A DNA stretch of 64,000 nucleotides, taken from Plasmopara viticola (lineage: Eukaryota; Oomycota; Peronosporomycetes; Peronosporales; Peronosporaceae). The stretch lies in contig MBPM02000109.1 of assembly GCA_001695595.3 (NCBI GenBank), positions 1 through 64,000 on the forward strand. The letters run 5' to 3'. How positions within the stretch are numbered: position 1 is the stretch's first letter; each line of letters opens with the position of its first letter. Positions 1-11,900 of the stretch are shown piece by piece. The position numbers and the translations under genes are program-made. Below the pieces are notes generated by a model that saw nothing but the letters and a program-made list of their open reading frames with translations, searched no databases and was not told where the DNA came from.

Positions 1-1020
1 CAGCGGCTTGCTAGTACCAGCCGTCTCGCTCTGCGTAAGCAGGTCGAATGCTTTCCGACATTAGTCCATTTAGGGTCGTATACGCTCGACACTACTTAAA
101 GGATGCGTGCATACCAGGTGCTTAGTGTATGTTTGTTTATATCGTATTGTAACTTTCACGCGGGGCGAGTACAGGTAAAGCAGATCGACTTATCAGTTGC
201 ACAAGAATCAAACTCTGGACACGGACCACCACAACCTCGGCTCGAGGGAGAGAGTAGAACGAAGTCCTCGTAAATCGATGCAACTGCATTGAATCCGGTC
301 GGACAAGATCTAAAAGGTTTGACGTTGCTATGTCAACAACAACTGAAGCCTTTGGTTTTACCGTTTGCTAATTCTTATATTGCGCCCCCCAAATACCCAT
401 AAGAATATTTACCCCACGAGAAAAAAACCAAGAAAGGTTCAGTTCACACATCGATGTACAAGAGGTACATTTTATCTTTAATCTTAAGGAGGACCGACAT
501 CTTACCAATGTCTCAGCAGATTTCTTTTTTATTATGAAGGGACTTTCAAGACAGAATCGATTGAATTTGCAATGGTTTCCGATAAGACTTCACTTATTAT
601 ACAACCCTAAATTCTAATATTTTTGCCTATTAGTCTTTTTTGGCGACACAATGGCGCCTTACAAATCGGTTGGGTAGGCACGAGCTGTACCTCTATCTTG
701 AATCAGGGGCAAGGAATCGAAAACTTTTCTAGTCTTGAAACCTTCCTTTGTGCATAAGACGTGTGTTGGTATACAGATGCTGTCCATTACCAAAGATATT
801 TTTCAGCACCATGCACCGTATATTTATGTGAATTAAAAGCCCAACGAGATCAAGGCAGTCGCAATTGCATATACTGAGAAAGAAGAGAATTCCGAATCCG
901 ATTTATGGTATAATCTTGCAAATCAGCACATTTCCCTGTGCCAAGATGGGGGTACAATTTGTGCCCAACCAATAATGCCTGTCATTCTTCAATTCACCTG
1001 CTACTCTTAAGTCCACAAAG
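1..1020 (+). repeat. 5' flank of effector unit A (segmental duplication)
   Basis: This stretch has no convincing gene. It is the upstream flank of the broken effector copy at 1,024. By eye it aligns along its length with 27,600-28,590 and, in part, with 32,825-33,590; for example the CGTCTCGC...GCGTAAGCAGGTC stretch near position 25 recurs near 27,625. The copies differ by scattered substitutions and small indels, and the short open frames in it are not kept between copies. I therefore treat it as duplicated non-coding DNA. Confidence 0.8.
981..998 (+). promoter_or_regulatory. Oomycete-type core promoter (Inr + FPR), copy A
   Basis: GTCATTCTTCAATTCACC lies 26 nt upstream of the ATG at 1,024. 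It fits the oomycete initiator (TCATTYY) followed by the flanking promoter region (CAWTTTNYY), with one mismatch in the FPR. The same sequence is kept at the same place in other family members. Confidence 0.7.
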
Positions 1021-1023
1021 CCC

Positions 1024-2035
1024 ATGATCTATATGCGTCTACGGCGTGTCGTGACACTGACGATAATCACTCTTTTGATGCTCTGTAAGACTACCAAAGT
1101 GACGGCGAGAGTCTCTGGTGCTGAGGAATTTCAAATTGATGGCGTGGAAACGCTGCCTTTAGCGGAACAGCTCTATCCACGTCGGCGATAGCCTTCTCGC
1201 CTCTTGGGTTCGTTCACGAGTCCATCAGCCTTCACGAGATTTGTACGCACGCCACTGAAAGTGTGGCTTTTCCCATACCTGTTCTTATAAGGCGCCACCG
1301 ATGAGCAGAAAGCTGTGATTGTCCTTTTTTTAGCAAGCAATTCACGACGTGGGAGAAACAAGTCAAGAAAGCCTATGGAGCCAAGTCGGACGATTTGATG
1401 GTTACAACAATGCAAGAAGAGCTGAAGGAATACGCGAATTGCCGAGTCGAAGTGATGAGTGCACGAGCATTTGAACACGAAAACACAAAGGCTTTCCCAC
1501 TCCGCTTGGAAAATGTATTGCTAACGAAATTGGTCAACGTCGTGCTTTATAAAGGCGTTAGTCTTTATGTGCGTTATATGCTCTATCGTGGTCCGGCGCA
1601 AGACTCTGTGATTGAGAAAGTGCAGAAATTGATGAAATTGGAACCTCATTCTGACTAGTTCACTGCTACTGAAAACAATTTGTTTAACGCTCGAGATTGT
1701 TTTAGTAAATTTCAGAACCTTCTTTTAGAGATTTGAGTTATTGCTTGCTTACAATTACTGAACATTTAGTTAAACACATTTTCGAAGGTCTGGCTCCTGT
1801 TGATGTGCTCAACAACAATGCCTTCTTGCTGGATTTGCTTTATGATAAAGCGGCTGCAAGATACGCCGATGTGGACTTCATCAAATATATGCTGACCACA
1901 ACGAAGGAATCGAGTTCCGATAGGCAAGAGCTTAAGGATATATAACTTTCGTATGTTCTACAAGAAAAGTTGATCAAACCGATCTATGATGCGCTCGTAA
2001 AAGACAAAAAATTGGTTCCACCTAAACAAGTGTAA
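1024..2035 (+). pseudogene. Broken secreted RxLR-like/WY-like effector, copy A
   Basis: This copy is closely related to the intact genes at 28,594 and 36,995. The signal-peptide region reads through, but the tryptophan codon of the conserved RRWPARLL motif is TAG (1,189-1,191), and a second stop (TAA) lies near 1,289. A deletion near 1,328 removes about 60 nt that the intact copies have just before the W-containing helix. A further stop follows TTCTGAC near 1,656. Downstream pieces (1,395-1,658 and 1,733-1,945) still read as family protein, including an eroded form of the NNNAFLLDLLY segment. The final TAA matches the stop of the intact copies. It is a decayed paralogue, not a spliced gene: the breaks are point stops and a deletion. 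Confidence 0.9.
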
Positions 2036-2528
2036 CAATACAACGATAGGGATGCACCGATTCGTATGCAATTTATGACGTGCAATCACTCTTGTTGACA
2101 TCAGGTGTTGCTCATGTTTTGTCTTGTTTCTGTAGTAAAATCATGATTGGACTTGACTCGTGATGATTGAAAAGGCGACGCTTGTCATCAAAACTCAAGG
2201 CTTGCATGCCAACCAACACTTTGCTGGAACAAATCCTTATTGGTCTGAGTGCAGAAGGCTGTTGAGTGTCGTGTCAAGACGATGGCAGTTTAGCACCCAC
2301 ATTTAGGAGCGTGATCGGTCGATAGTTGTCAGGGAAGTTGCGATCGCCCTTCTTATATATCAACGAGAATTAAAAACACCGCTGAGATTTAGTCATACGG
2401 TCGATTTGAAGCTGGACCGCGTAAACGACTTCCAGTATGCGGCTTCAAAGAGGGGGGATTGCTCTTTTAGTATCCGACTGGAAGGCCATTGGGCCCATGT
2501 TTTTACCAGTCGAAGTGTGTGATAGCGC

Positions 2529-3640
2529 TCAGTAAAACTCGTTTGCCGTAAAGGGGCTGTCCAAGTAAGCCTGGTCTTTCGGCGTCAGTCTGGCTCTGGT
2601 ATGTTGTAATACTCGGGAAATCTTGATGCTGTTCCAATCGCTCTCAACGTGCCCGAATTCTTTGAACGGGGAGCAGTAGACACCTGACCAATAAGAAGAA
2701 AAGGCTTCGCACGTTGACTCGAGTTTTTCGGCTGACTCCACAGACATGGGCGTCTTGTGGAGGACTTGGGGTGGCCGAAAGAAGTACTGGAGGCTTGTCA
2801 CAGCAAGTACCAATGAAATTCCAACATGGTCTCCTCTTCCTGCTAAGCCTTGGAAGTCATGATCTACGTCTTGGGTAGCCGAATGGAAGAGTCTAGAGCT
2901 CACTAAGACGTAGTCGATTCGAGAGCTGCTGTTAGAGCTTGTAATTTTAGAACGTCCGGATGCTGAAGACGCCAGGCATCGACCAGGTGCAAGGTGGTCA
3001 TCCAGTCCAGCAAGGCCTCCCGACCTTGGACTCGGTTGCGATCATTTTGTCTCGCTTAGTTGACTTGAGAGGGTTGTAATCAGGTCACCGAGTACCATGA
3101 GCGGAGAGACCTCTTCGAAGGTGCAGGGGCGGGCTGCAAAGAAATCTGATCGCTGACTTGGCTGGACCGGAGCGTAGACCAAGTGAATGTAGGTCACGAC
3201 AGAGTCCAAATTGCCTCGCACTAGCAAGAATCGAAGAAATATTTCCATGGAGGAAACATGTCGGTTTGTCACGTCGCGAAGGTTGCGTATGGGAAACGAG
3301 GGTGTGAGTAGCAGGCCCACTCCATTGTGCCCCGTGACGTTGGTCATGTTGCCTTGCGACCAGAAGCTTGACTACAAGTGTGAGGCCGTACTCCGGTAGT
3401 GTTTCGCTTTTTTAAAGCTTTTTATACCCATAAACTTTGTCTCTTACAAACCCACAATGTAGAAGTTGATTGCAAAAAAGTTCAAAGTATGTTGTGTAAT
3501 GTTGTTCAATCCATTCACGTTGAGAAAAAATTCTCTCAAGGTCCATCCATAATGGAACTAGACGGGGCCACCGAAGTAACCTGGGTTCGTAAGTACTCAG
3601 TTGTGGAGCAAAGATCTGCTGGAAGAGACCCTACCAGAAT
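2529..3640 (-). pseudogene. LINE endonuclease domain (EEP), degenerate
   Basis: Two minus-strand frames (about 3,347-3,042 and 2,940-2,529) together cover an endonuclease/exonuclease/phosphatase domain of a LINE ORF2. Visible landmarks are NVTGHNGVGLLL, YIHLVYAPVQ, the changed VLGDL motif, and SSRIDYVLVSSRLF followed by GDHVGISL, where DH is the family's C-terminal catalytic pair. The frames are joined only through frameshifts. The conserved Asn of GDFN is gone, so the enzyme would be inactive even if translated. Confidence 0.75.
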
Positions 3641-3697
3641 GTAATCCAATAAGGGCGACATTATTATATTGACAAGGGTTGTGTCATCCCATAATAT

Positions 3698-5190
3698 CTA
3701 GTGTGGGTGGGGCAGTGCCGGTCCTGACTTCCCCGTGAGTGCGCTCAGCTTTAGCGGGTCTGCGCAGATACTGGGTGCAATGATTTGCAGACAAAGGTCC
3801 GCCTCCGCTAATCGAAGCTTGAGCAGAATTGCACTTGGTCTGGATACAGCTGTCTGAAAATCGAGATTTTGTTGACCCGGATAGAGCGTGGACATCCGCT
3901 CAATCACACAGCATTCCTCGTCCAGTGTACAAGGTTGCGTGGATATTTCGCGGAGGACGGCATTTCCGAAAGCTTTTGCGCGAAGATGTTGAAAGTTGTT
4001 GTTCGTTGTGGTGTCTAACAAGACTCGATGAAGACTGGGCTGAGGTTGCACCGATGCTATCACCACGTCTGGGTCTGTTAGCGAGCAGAATGAACCCAAA
4101 ACGTCTTCAATTGTTGCGCATAGATCTTGAAGTGACATTCGCTCAACGTTGCCTTGTCGAACAGTCGCATTCATTGCCCCTTCCGTCGTCTTTGAAAGCT
4201 TCACATAGGAGGCTACAGATTGCGATGGGTTTGTTGATTTGTCCCACAGAATGAGGTTCTGGTCCGGAAGAAGAGGTTCATCCAACCATCACTTAACCAA
4301 TCGTACAAGTTGTCCGATGCAATCATCGGGTACTCGATTTGGAAGGAGGGGCGGCGCAGATCTACCTCTGGATCTGCAATCGTGCCGAAGATCATGCACT
4401 TTACCCGCTTAATGTAGTCCAGTGAACGGTCCGTGGCCATAGTCGTGCCAAGAGGGAAGACGGCAGTGCTATCGTGAGGCCAAATCGACGTAAAATTGGC
4501 TACGACTGCGCATTCAAGTCCGTCTATAGAGTCGCGTTGGAAAGACTCGGCATCAAGTTGATCCCCACTATGTGGCTACCATCGCATCACTATCGCTGGT
4601 GTAGCTCTTGTCATCGAATGCGGGCAGTATGCTGCCCGTTTCTTCTTAGTCAGTGCTAGGAGGCGCAGGCGTAGGCTGGCAAGCCTGGTGAGTCTGGCGT
4701 CCCTTTGCCTTGTTGAAGGCTGTTGAAGGTGCGGTTTCGGTGATGCACCACTGTGTAGCCTTGCCCAGTAAACTGGATTTGGCGGAGTGAGATGCGATTA
4801 CTCAGCATCAGCGACGCTGGGGGTAATTATTGATTGAAGAATACCCGTCGACTGCGGTCCCACAGTATGCGCCGGTGTAATAAACACCGGCGGTGTGCCT
4901 TGGTTAACACACCAGTCGTAGATGACGCCGTCCGTCGCGTCGTCGAGCTAGTGGTGCAGGTCCACGTAATACCAAAAAGAGTACTTCGAGTACGGTTGGA
5001 CTTTGAATTTGCGACCACAAATGGTCACAGATCCTTCCCCCAGTTTCGTACAAAGGTACTGGAAGCTGATCCCAGCTTTGCAGACTGTCTTGAAGTCACG
5101 AAGATCTCTGAGGTTCGAGTTTCATGTGACGCTTTGTGGAGTCGAATCCAGCGAGGTCATGATCTAGGTATCCGTGAGGGTAGCCGTTAG
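3698..5190 (-). pseudogene. LINE ORF1-like region, degenerate
   Basis: The minus strand has an open stretch of about 195 codons (4,285-3,698), another at 4,440-4,213, and around 5,000-4,800 a frame reading SKYSFWYYVDLHH then GTPPVFITPAHTVG. This last resembles the ORF1 nucleic-acid-binding protein of oomycete L1-like elements, from memory of the family pattern. The 195-codon stretch is unrecognised, and I place it here because it lies between ORF1 and the endonuclease. Stops and frame changes show it is not functional. Confidence 0.5.
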
Positions 5191-5930
5191 TTTTCGAGCT
5201 GGGATCCACATGGGTAGAAGCAGCTCTGGGAATACTTGCTAAAGAATTTCTGTCAGAGCAGCGCAGCGTTTTTCTTGTTGATTTCTGCCGGCTTTCAGTA
5301 AGGCTGCCTCCGCCTTCTCGAAGTTGGCATGAACAGGGCGCGAAAGTTCGGCCCTTGGCGCGGTATTGTGCCACTTTCGGCACCAAGCTTTGTCGCGTTG
5401 GGGGCCCATCATAGTTGGAGAGTACTGGGAAGTACTCACCAATAATTGCAAATGAACGCAGGAAACTGTGGAGACGCGCGTACTGCGTCTCTAGTGCCGA
5501 AATACACTTTAGCCAACACTAGTCGAAAGGTAACTCAATACCCGGACACAGTGAAGGTGCAGCCTACAAAGTATGCTCTCTTCCAGTCCACGTGAATTTA
5601 AGCTTTTTGTTAACTCACGTCACTACAGCCTAGCGTTCTGATGGGTGAGTCGCACTATGATGTAATTTCAGCAAAACCAGTCGATACCTCTCGGAAAGAC
5701 GTAGCGCTTTAAGTTCTTGTCCTCAGCAGAAATGCGCCTAAATAAACTGTAGGCGCCTAACTGGCTGAGTGACGCGAACTTGGGGGTCGAAGGTGGAGGC
5801 TCGGCGCGACTCAGTGAACGTGGGGGGCGGAGCGGGGCTACTTGACTCTGGAGAAGCGGAGGAGCAAGCTTGGGCTTGTCTCTGTCCACTCGTGGGGTAG
5901 CTGGCAGATTGCAGAATTTGCAGCATATAG

Positions 5931-8900
5931 AAAGGAACCCTTATGATGCACGAATATTTGTGGGAGTGATGGTCAGTTGACTGCCATGAAAGAAATTACT
6001 CCAATATTTGGCCCTTGGTTGAGAAACAAACATTTGACGCATCTACGCGATGACATTGAGCTCAAAGGCAAGAGGTCCGTGGCATTCGGTTGTGCGACAA
6101 TTACCCCGTGCTTTTCACAAGCCCGATAAATGAATGCCTTGACCTACGAAAGATTAAAGTCGTCGGCAGCGGACTTAAATTCGTCAGCCATTGGCCAGAA
6201 AGCATGTCAAAAGTAACTCATTTAGTGTCCTTTTGAACGCCGAGTCGGCAATCCAAAACAACATCTTGCTATTACTGATAAGACCACAAATGACCACATA
6301 GCTCTGACATAGATAGTGACAGTAGTCATAGTGAATTTTTTTATATGGTAGCAAAAGCAACAGTGATCTCACAATTGACATCTAACGACAATGAGGTTAT
6401 TATCGATAAGCAGTCAAAGGCATAGTTTCACTCGATCTTTGAATTTATTAAGCTGTTGTGGCGACCATATCGATTTGCATAAAGCTGACGTAACAGTTTT
6501 CACTTTAATATTATTTTTCTTACAATCGATACTGTGAAGAGCGCTAATACTTGTTTTTTATAAGCATGTGAAAATTACGAAATGGGACGGGTTATAACGT
6601 GTATGATCCGCCCACAAAGGTCCTGTGCGCACCGCTAGTACCTTGATGTAGGCAAGACATCAATTATCTCTTCCCTTGACATATTTCGTCGACGGAACGT
6701 GTCGTTTTCCGACTTTGACGCTGCGTTCAACTTGATTGCGACTCGCGGGTTGTGACTGCGGACGGAAGCGTGCTACGGAACGGCGAGATCTTTCTCACAA
6801 ACCATTACATGGTATTTATAGTGAGTAGCAATTGCAGTGAAGTGATGGAGAGAAAAATCACTGCAAAAAAAGTACATTTAAATTTTTGTGGCATTGGTCA
6901 AGCCAAAATCACCTCTTTCAAGAGCATTGCTGCAGTGACCGAAGCGGCTATTGATTACAAATTAATGTATAGAGAAATCGCTCAATACGGCAGTCAGTAC
7001 TTCTGTAGTATTGCGAAGCAATTTATAAATGTTATTCTATATACAGATTGCCGCCGCTGTTTTTTTACCTTAAAACGCTAAATGCACTTGGGCCAATGCA
7101 GAAGTGGATGAAACGATTAATGTTCTCAAAGAGCTTTAGTAGAAATTTTTACCCCTTTATTCTATTTCATTAGTATCATATCCTCACCGATCACTCTTTG
7201 TTTGAACTTTACATGTTTATTATGATCAGAGCTCTGCTGCTTGTCTTGATGCAGTGCTCATCTTCGTGTCAACATGCAGCGGGCATCATTCTTCTTATTT
7301 GATTACGGCTTATGCACGCGACAACTACATTAGTAAAGTTTTCTGCTAGACTCACTAATGAAGAGAAAGAGGGAAAACTTGACCGTTTATCGCATGGCAC
7401 ATTTCTACATCGAGTTAATAACTTTGAGAAATATGATCAATGAGGTCAGATTGTCTGCCAATTTTACAAACGAGATTTTTAATATTGCGTTTAAAATAAC
7501 AAAATGGCAGAAACTGTTTATGCCGTGTGTGGTTGACACACACGCCATAGGATCTTGATCTCTAAGATGTTGACAGTATATGAAGGCAAGATTAGCAGCG
7601 GTGACCTGCTGGATGTACAGGCAAAACGAAAAGCCATTTTTAGCCTGGGTGAGATCGGGCGCTCAAAAAATTCAGGCGCTGACTTTATCAGCTTGTGCAT
7701 CAAGCATATCAAAACGTTGTCTAATGCTTGCACACCTCTTGTGCTTACATTCCTGTTTGAAAGAAGTCCGAACTATAACAGGCCCGGCATAACATCGAGG
7801 GTGTGGATATTTCCAAAAATGTAGATTTGATGCTTTTTCTTAGATCTCCATTGACAAATACCAAACTCCCTTGGTACTAAAGACGCTTAAGATATGTGAA
7901 TTTGATAGCTGATACGTGGATAATAAGCGAAAAACAAATCTTTAAGTAGACAACATGACTACAAGAAAATAGGATCACACTTGTAACGGTAAAACTTTCA
8001 CATCCGAGAAACGTAGGCTTGAGAGACGCAGTGGGTTACGTACTCAGGTGTGTAACACTAAGCTTACCAACAACTAGTAAAAATGTTCAACAAGCGGGCA
8101 AAATATGTACGCATAGCATGATATGGACCATAGGCCATAGGACAGAAATGGTTAGCGGTATCCTACCAAAAAGGGTGACATAATTTTGATACAAAAACGA
8201 TCTCTGGGTGTCACAAACAACCACGTAATTGACAAAGTGACTTTGTATACTCTGATAAATGACAGCTCAGCTGATTATCGTCTCATCGCAGATTAGAAGT
8301 GTTACAGCGACATAATTTGAGCAACTTAAACCTAATAATTTTTACGCTGATTTGAAGCCGTTAATGTTGCTCCTCAAAGCCTTTCACGACTACTTGATAA
8401 ATAAAGGCGAGTAGTGCACGACTGTGAATTTCGCTAGCGGCCTCAGTGTGGTATTTCGATTCCGTGCCTCGTTATTGTTGCCGAGTGAAGATCGTTTGAT
8501 ATTATAGCTCCACCCTTCGATGGGGCGACTTTGAAAAGCTTATTGGCAACGTGCGTTGCTTCTTGGCTCAGAGTTCATAATGGATCCTATCAATTTGGTA
8601 TATCTTATAGTAAAGAAACTATCTGCTACCTTCGAATGGACGCTACAGCAAGAGAAATGTTCTCATGGCTGAAAAAAAACGGATGGCATGGTGTGGAAAC
8701 CAAAATTCTCGCACTCGTCTTTATCTTTTTATGCTTAAAATTCGAACGGAACGAAAACTTACTGTATGTTTCATAAAGCTATACGGTACAACGCAACCTG
8801 CACAAACAGCCTTTGTAGGGAAGAGTGCGTTGCGTACCAACATATCCGGTCCAGGGCAGTAGATCTGGTAGGCGGCCATTACCAAAATTAAATGAGAGAG

Positions 8901-11900
8901 TCGAATATACACCAGGAACAGCTATGGAAGTGGCCCAAATGTGACTAGGACACAAGTATGCCGTGGAGACGCTAAATTTTCTGGTGACATAGCTGTTCCA
9001 ACCATGACGAATTCTCGACCGGACGTATTTCGACGATATATTTCTCTGTAGCTGTCGGTACTGGTGACCCTTCTGATCTGCCCTTGGCAAACATTAACAG
9101 GTTACGATAAGTGATAAACTTTACACCAACATCGACAAATTTGTCTTTGGCGACAGAGAAAGATTTAATTCTTCGGCTGCTTCGTAAGCAAGGACACCAA
9201 AAATAATGTAAAGACGTGTTATATTTGCCTGCGCCACGATCATGAACCGATAAAAAAAATGGTTTTGCTATTGTACACAACTTTTTGATGTGGGTGTTGT
9301 AATGTCCTTTTCCATTCTTTTTGGGAGAGGAAACACCAGTATGCTATCGATAGAACAAAGAAAGCCTTCAGCAAGCTCTTTTTATGCCCATGTTGTTTAA
9401 GAGAAAGCCGTTCGGTTTCAATTGCCTGTCGTTTGAGTATGCAAGTGGTTGGGCGTTACTGCAAATCCATAAGGGTGCTCATAAGAGTGAGCTTGTTCCA
9501 ATACAAACAGCTTGGGGCTTCTGAACAGTTCCACCCCGGAGGATACAAGAATTTACATGCAATAAATTACGAACTGGTGAAGCTGTTGGTGCGACCTCTG
9601 AACTCACAACCCCTTGTAAATGTTAAAGGCCACATATCTTTCATAGCGCACCTCATTTACTCCAAACAAAATGACAAGATGGCTATCTTTTCTTGCAAAG
9701 TGAAATATTTGCGCAAATACAAGAATGATAAGTACAATGTGCGCTTTTGCGAAAGACAGACTACGGGTCAAAGCATCATGCCCAAAGCTTTGTCGAGAAA
9801 TTTCGGAAGCATACAAAATGACGATTATGTGGAGCTTTTGATGCGATGTTTCGTTGCAGACGAAAAAAACAAAGTCGAGAGTCAAACCCCTCGACAGCGC
9901 TTGTAGTAGCACTGCTATAAGAAGGCAAATATCTACAACACTATAGGGTAGTGTGAAAAGTACTACGCACACCTATTGTTCTCTGAACGTGGCCGCTTTA
10001 GTACTTCCTTATCTTTAAAAAATACCTTGTATCGTTTTCTCAAATCGAGAACCTTTACTTTACCTTGTTTATCTAGCTCCCATAAATAACATTTTTTTAG
10101 TTCGAAGGCAGCGTACTATGAACCATAATGAGGATAAACTTTGATGTATATACCTACACACGTGTACTTTTATATCTACCTTTGCTCTTCATGAGACTAA
10201 AACAATTCATTTCAAGCTTATTATATTATCTTTTCGTGCGGGCGCACCGATCAAAAGTTTGCACAAACGATTTTGAAGAATAGACTGCCATCATTATCCT
10301 GGTGTTGCAGCAAGCGACGCTCGACTCGTGAAGCTGATAAAAGTGATAACAGAATGTACTTTTGGTACTGTCTCTCGTGAAATTGCTATCGAAATCCAAG
10401 ATCTTCGAGTGGTAGCTGTATGCAATGACGTTGGGTGTGTACTCGGCTTCTAGATTGTTAGGCACCTTATGGGGCGTTTTCTCATCAGCCACATGTAATA
10501 TGTTGAAACGGGTTTACATGCAGTCACACTATTGTCATTACGAAAGTATGTAAATCAAGCTTAGTGGGGCTTTCAACATCAATGAGGAGGTAGTGGAGAA
10601 GTTACCACAAAGCAGTATTTGCTCTAGCCCTTAGACCGTGTACTCTTTTCTATAAATATAGCGAAATGCTAGATACAATTGCAGGGGACTTGCATTTATC
10701 AATTATATGGAAAAAGCTCGAATCATTTTTTGAATTCTAACTTTTGTATTATGTCAACCAATCGTAGCTCTGGGAGTCAGACACGTGCCGATCTGCAACA
10801 TCGCAAAAATTTGGAACATACAGCAAAAGTTCGAGACCTTAATCAAAGCCTCCTACTGGTCAATACTACCGGCAGCTTGCAAGCACACGAGATTAGCCCC
10901 AAACTGTATAATGCGTAATACGATCTCTTTGCTCTGACCAAATTCATATTAGATTTACTTTTTCTTGATGCCAGACAATTTTAAGGATACAAATCGTAAT
11001 GATATTTACATTAGACAGTATACCGTGCAGCCTACTGATTTTTCAAAGCATATGCAATATATGCTTTGCAGAAATTATTGAGAAAAGCAGACTGGTAATG
11101 AGAGCAGCAGATGAAGCCAGAGACTAGCGACTGTCGTCGTAGCCAACGGCGTCAATACTATATATGACCGTTGCCGTTCGATCTTCGGTAGCAATTGACT
11201 GGTAATGGAGTAGCCAGCAACAAAAAGCACCGAGTAAGGATCAAGTTACATGCGTTTTACGCTGTTAGTGTCTAACATACAACGATGTATGCAGTCCGTC
11301 AAGGTGTTATCTAACTTTGTGTTACCAGACAAAAGCTCGTACATCGATTTTTGTGGCGTAATGTCGACAACTTTATTTTTTTGTTGCTAATGACGCTCAG
11401 TCATTCAAATGGTATACCTTTGGAGTAAAGCTTCAAAAACATTAAGCAAAAATTTTGCGGATCTTGTTTTGTTGTTTTCTTTCACATAGTCGACGTATAT
11501 TTTAACCTTTTTTCTTTTTGTTCGGGCCTCGCCACTAATCGGTATGAAAACGTGCATGAGAGAACACCTACTTTGCACTTAGTAGTGTCTGTCGCACTAG
11601 TTTTCATATCGCGTGAAACAAATCAAGTGATGTTGTAAACATCAATTAGTACTGAGGAGGTGACATGTAAGAATTCCAACTTAGTTCCGTATTACCCATT
11701 AGGCGCTTCAATTGCAGTACTGTACTATATCAGATCAAAGTAATAATTTGCATTGATATAAAATATTACTGAAAAGACTTGCGTCAGCAAATGTTCTTAA
11801 GCTAAAACCTTTTCTGCTTCCTAGCAGAAAAAAAAAACAAATTGAGATCATAAAACCTTGAGCGCGTGGCCACCAAGGTCTTTGAACTTGGGCTTGTGCA

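Larger units (their letters stand above)
2217..5930 (-). mobile_element. Decayed LINE retrotransposon, 3'-truncated
   Basis: Read on the minus strand, this shows in order: a proline-rich stretch (about 5,930-5,670), ORF1-like sequence, an endonuclease and the very start of a reverse transcriptase. ORF1 includes a recognisable YYVDLHH...GTPPVFITP segment near 4,990-4,860. The endonuclease has VYAPVQPSQRSDFF and then LMVLGDL, where active families have GDFN. Its C-terminal catalytic part reads GRGDHVGISL near 2,830. The RT fragment reads NYRPITLLNVG near 2,310 and stops at about 2,217, inside the 3' flank of effector copy A. Multiple stops and frameshifts make it dead. Losing the 3' end is unusual, because LINEs normally lose the 5' end, so a later deletion or recombination is likely. 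The 5' limit is uncertain; 5,450 is a safer minimum. Confidence 0.75.

Noticed and set aside
9433..9906. 157-codon plus-strand ORF
   Set aside because: It has no signal peptide, domain, promoter element or paralogue in the window, and a 122-codon antisense frame overlaps it. Its length is possible by chance in a window this large.
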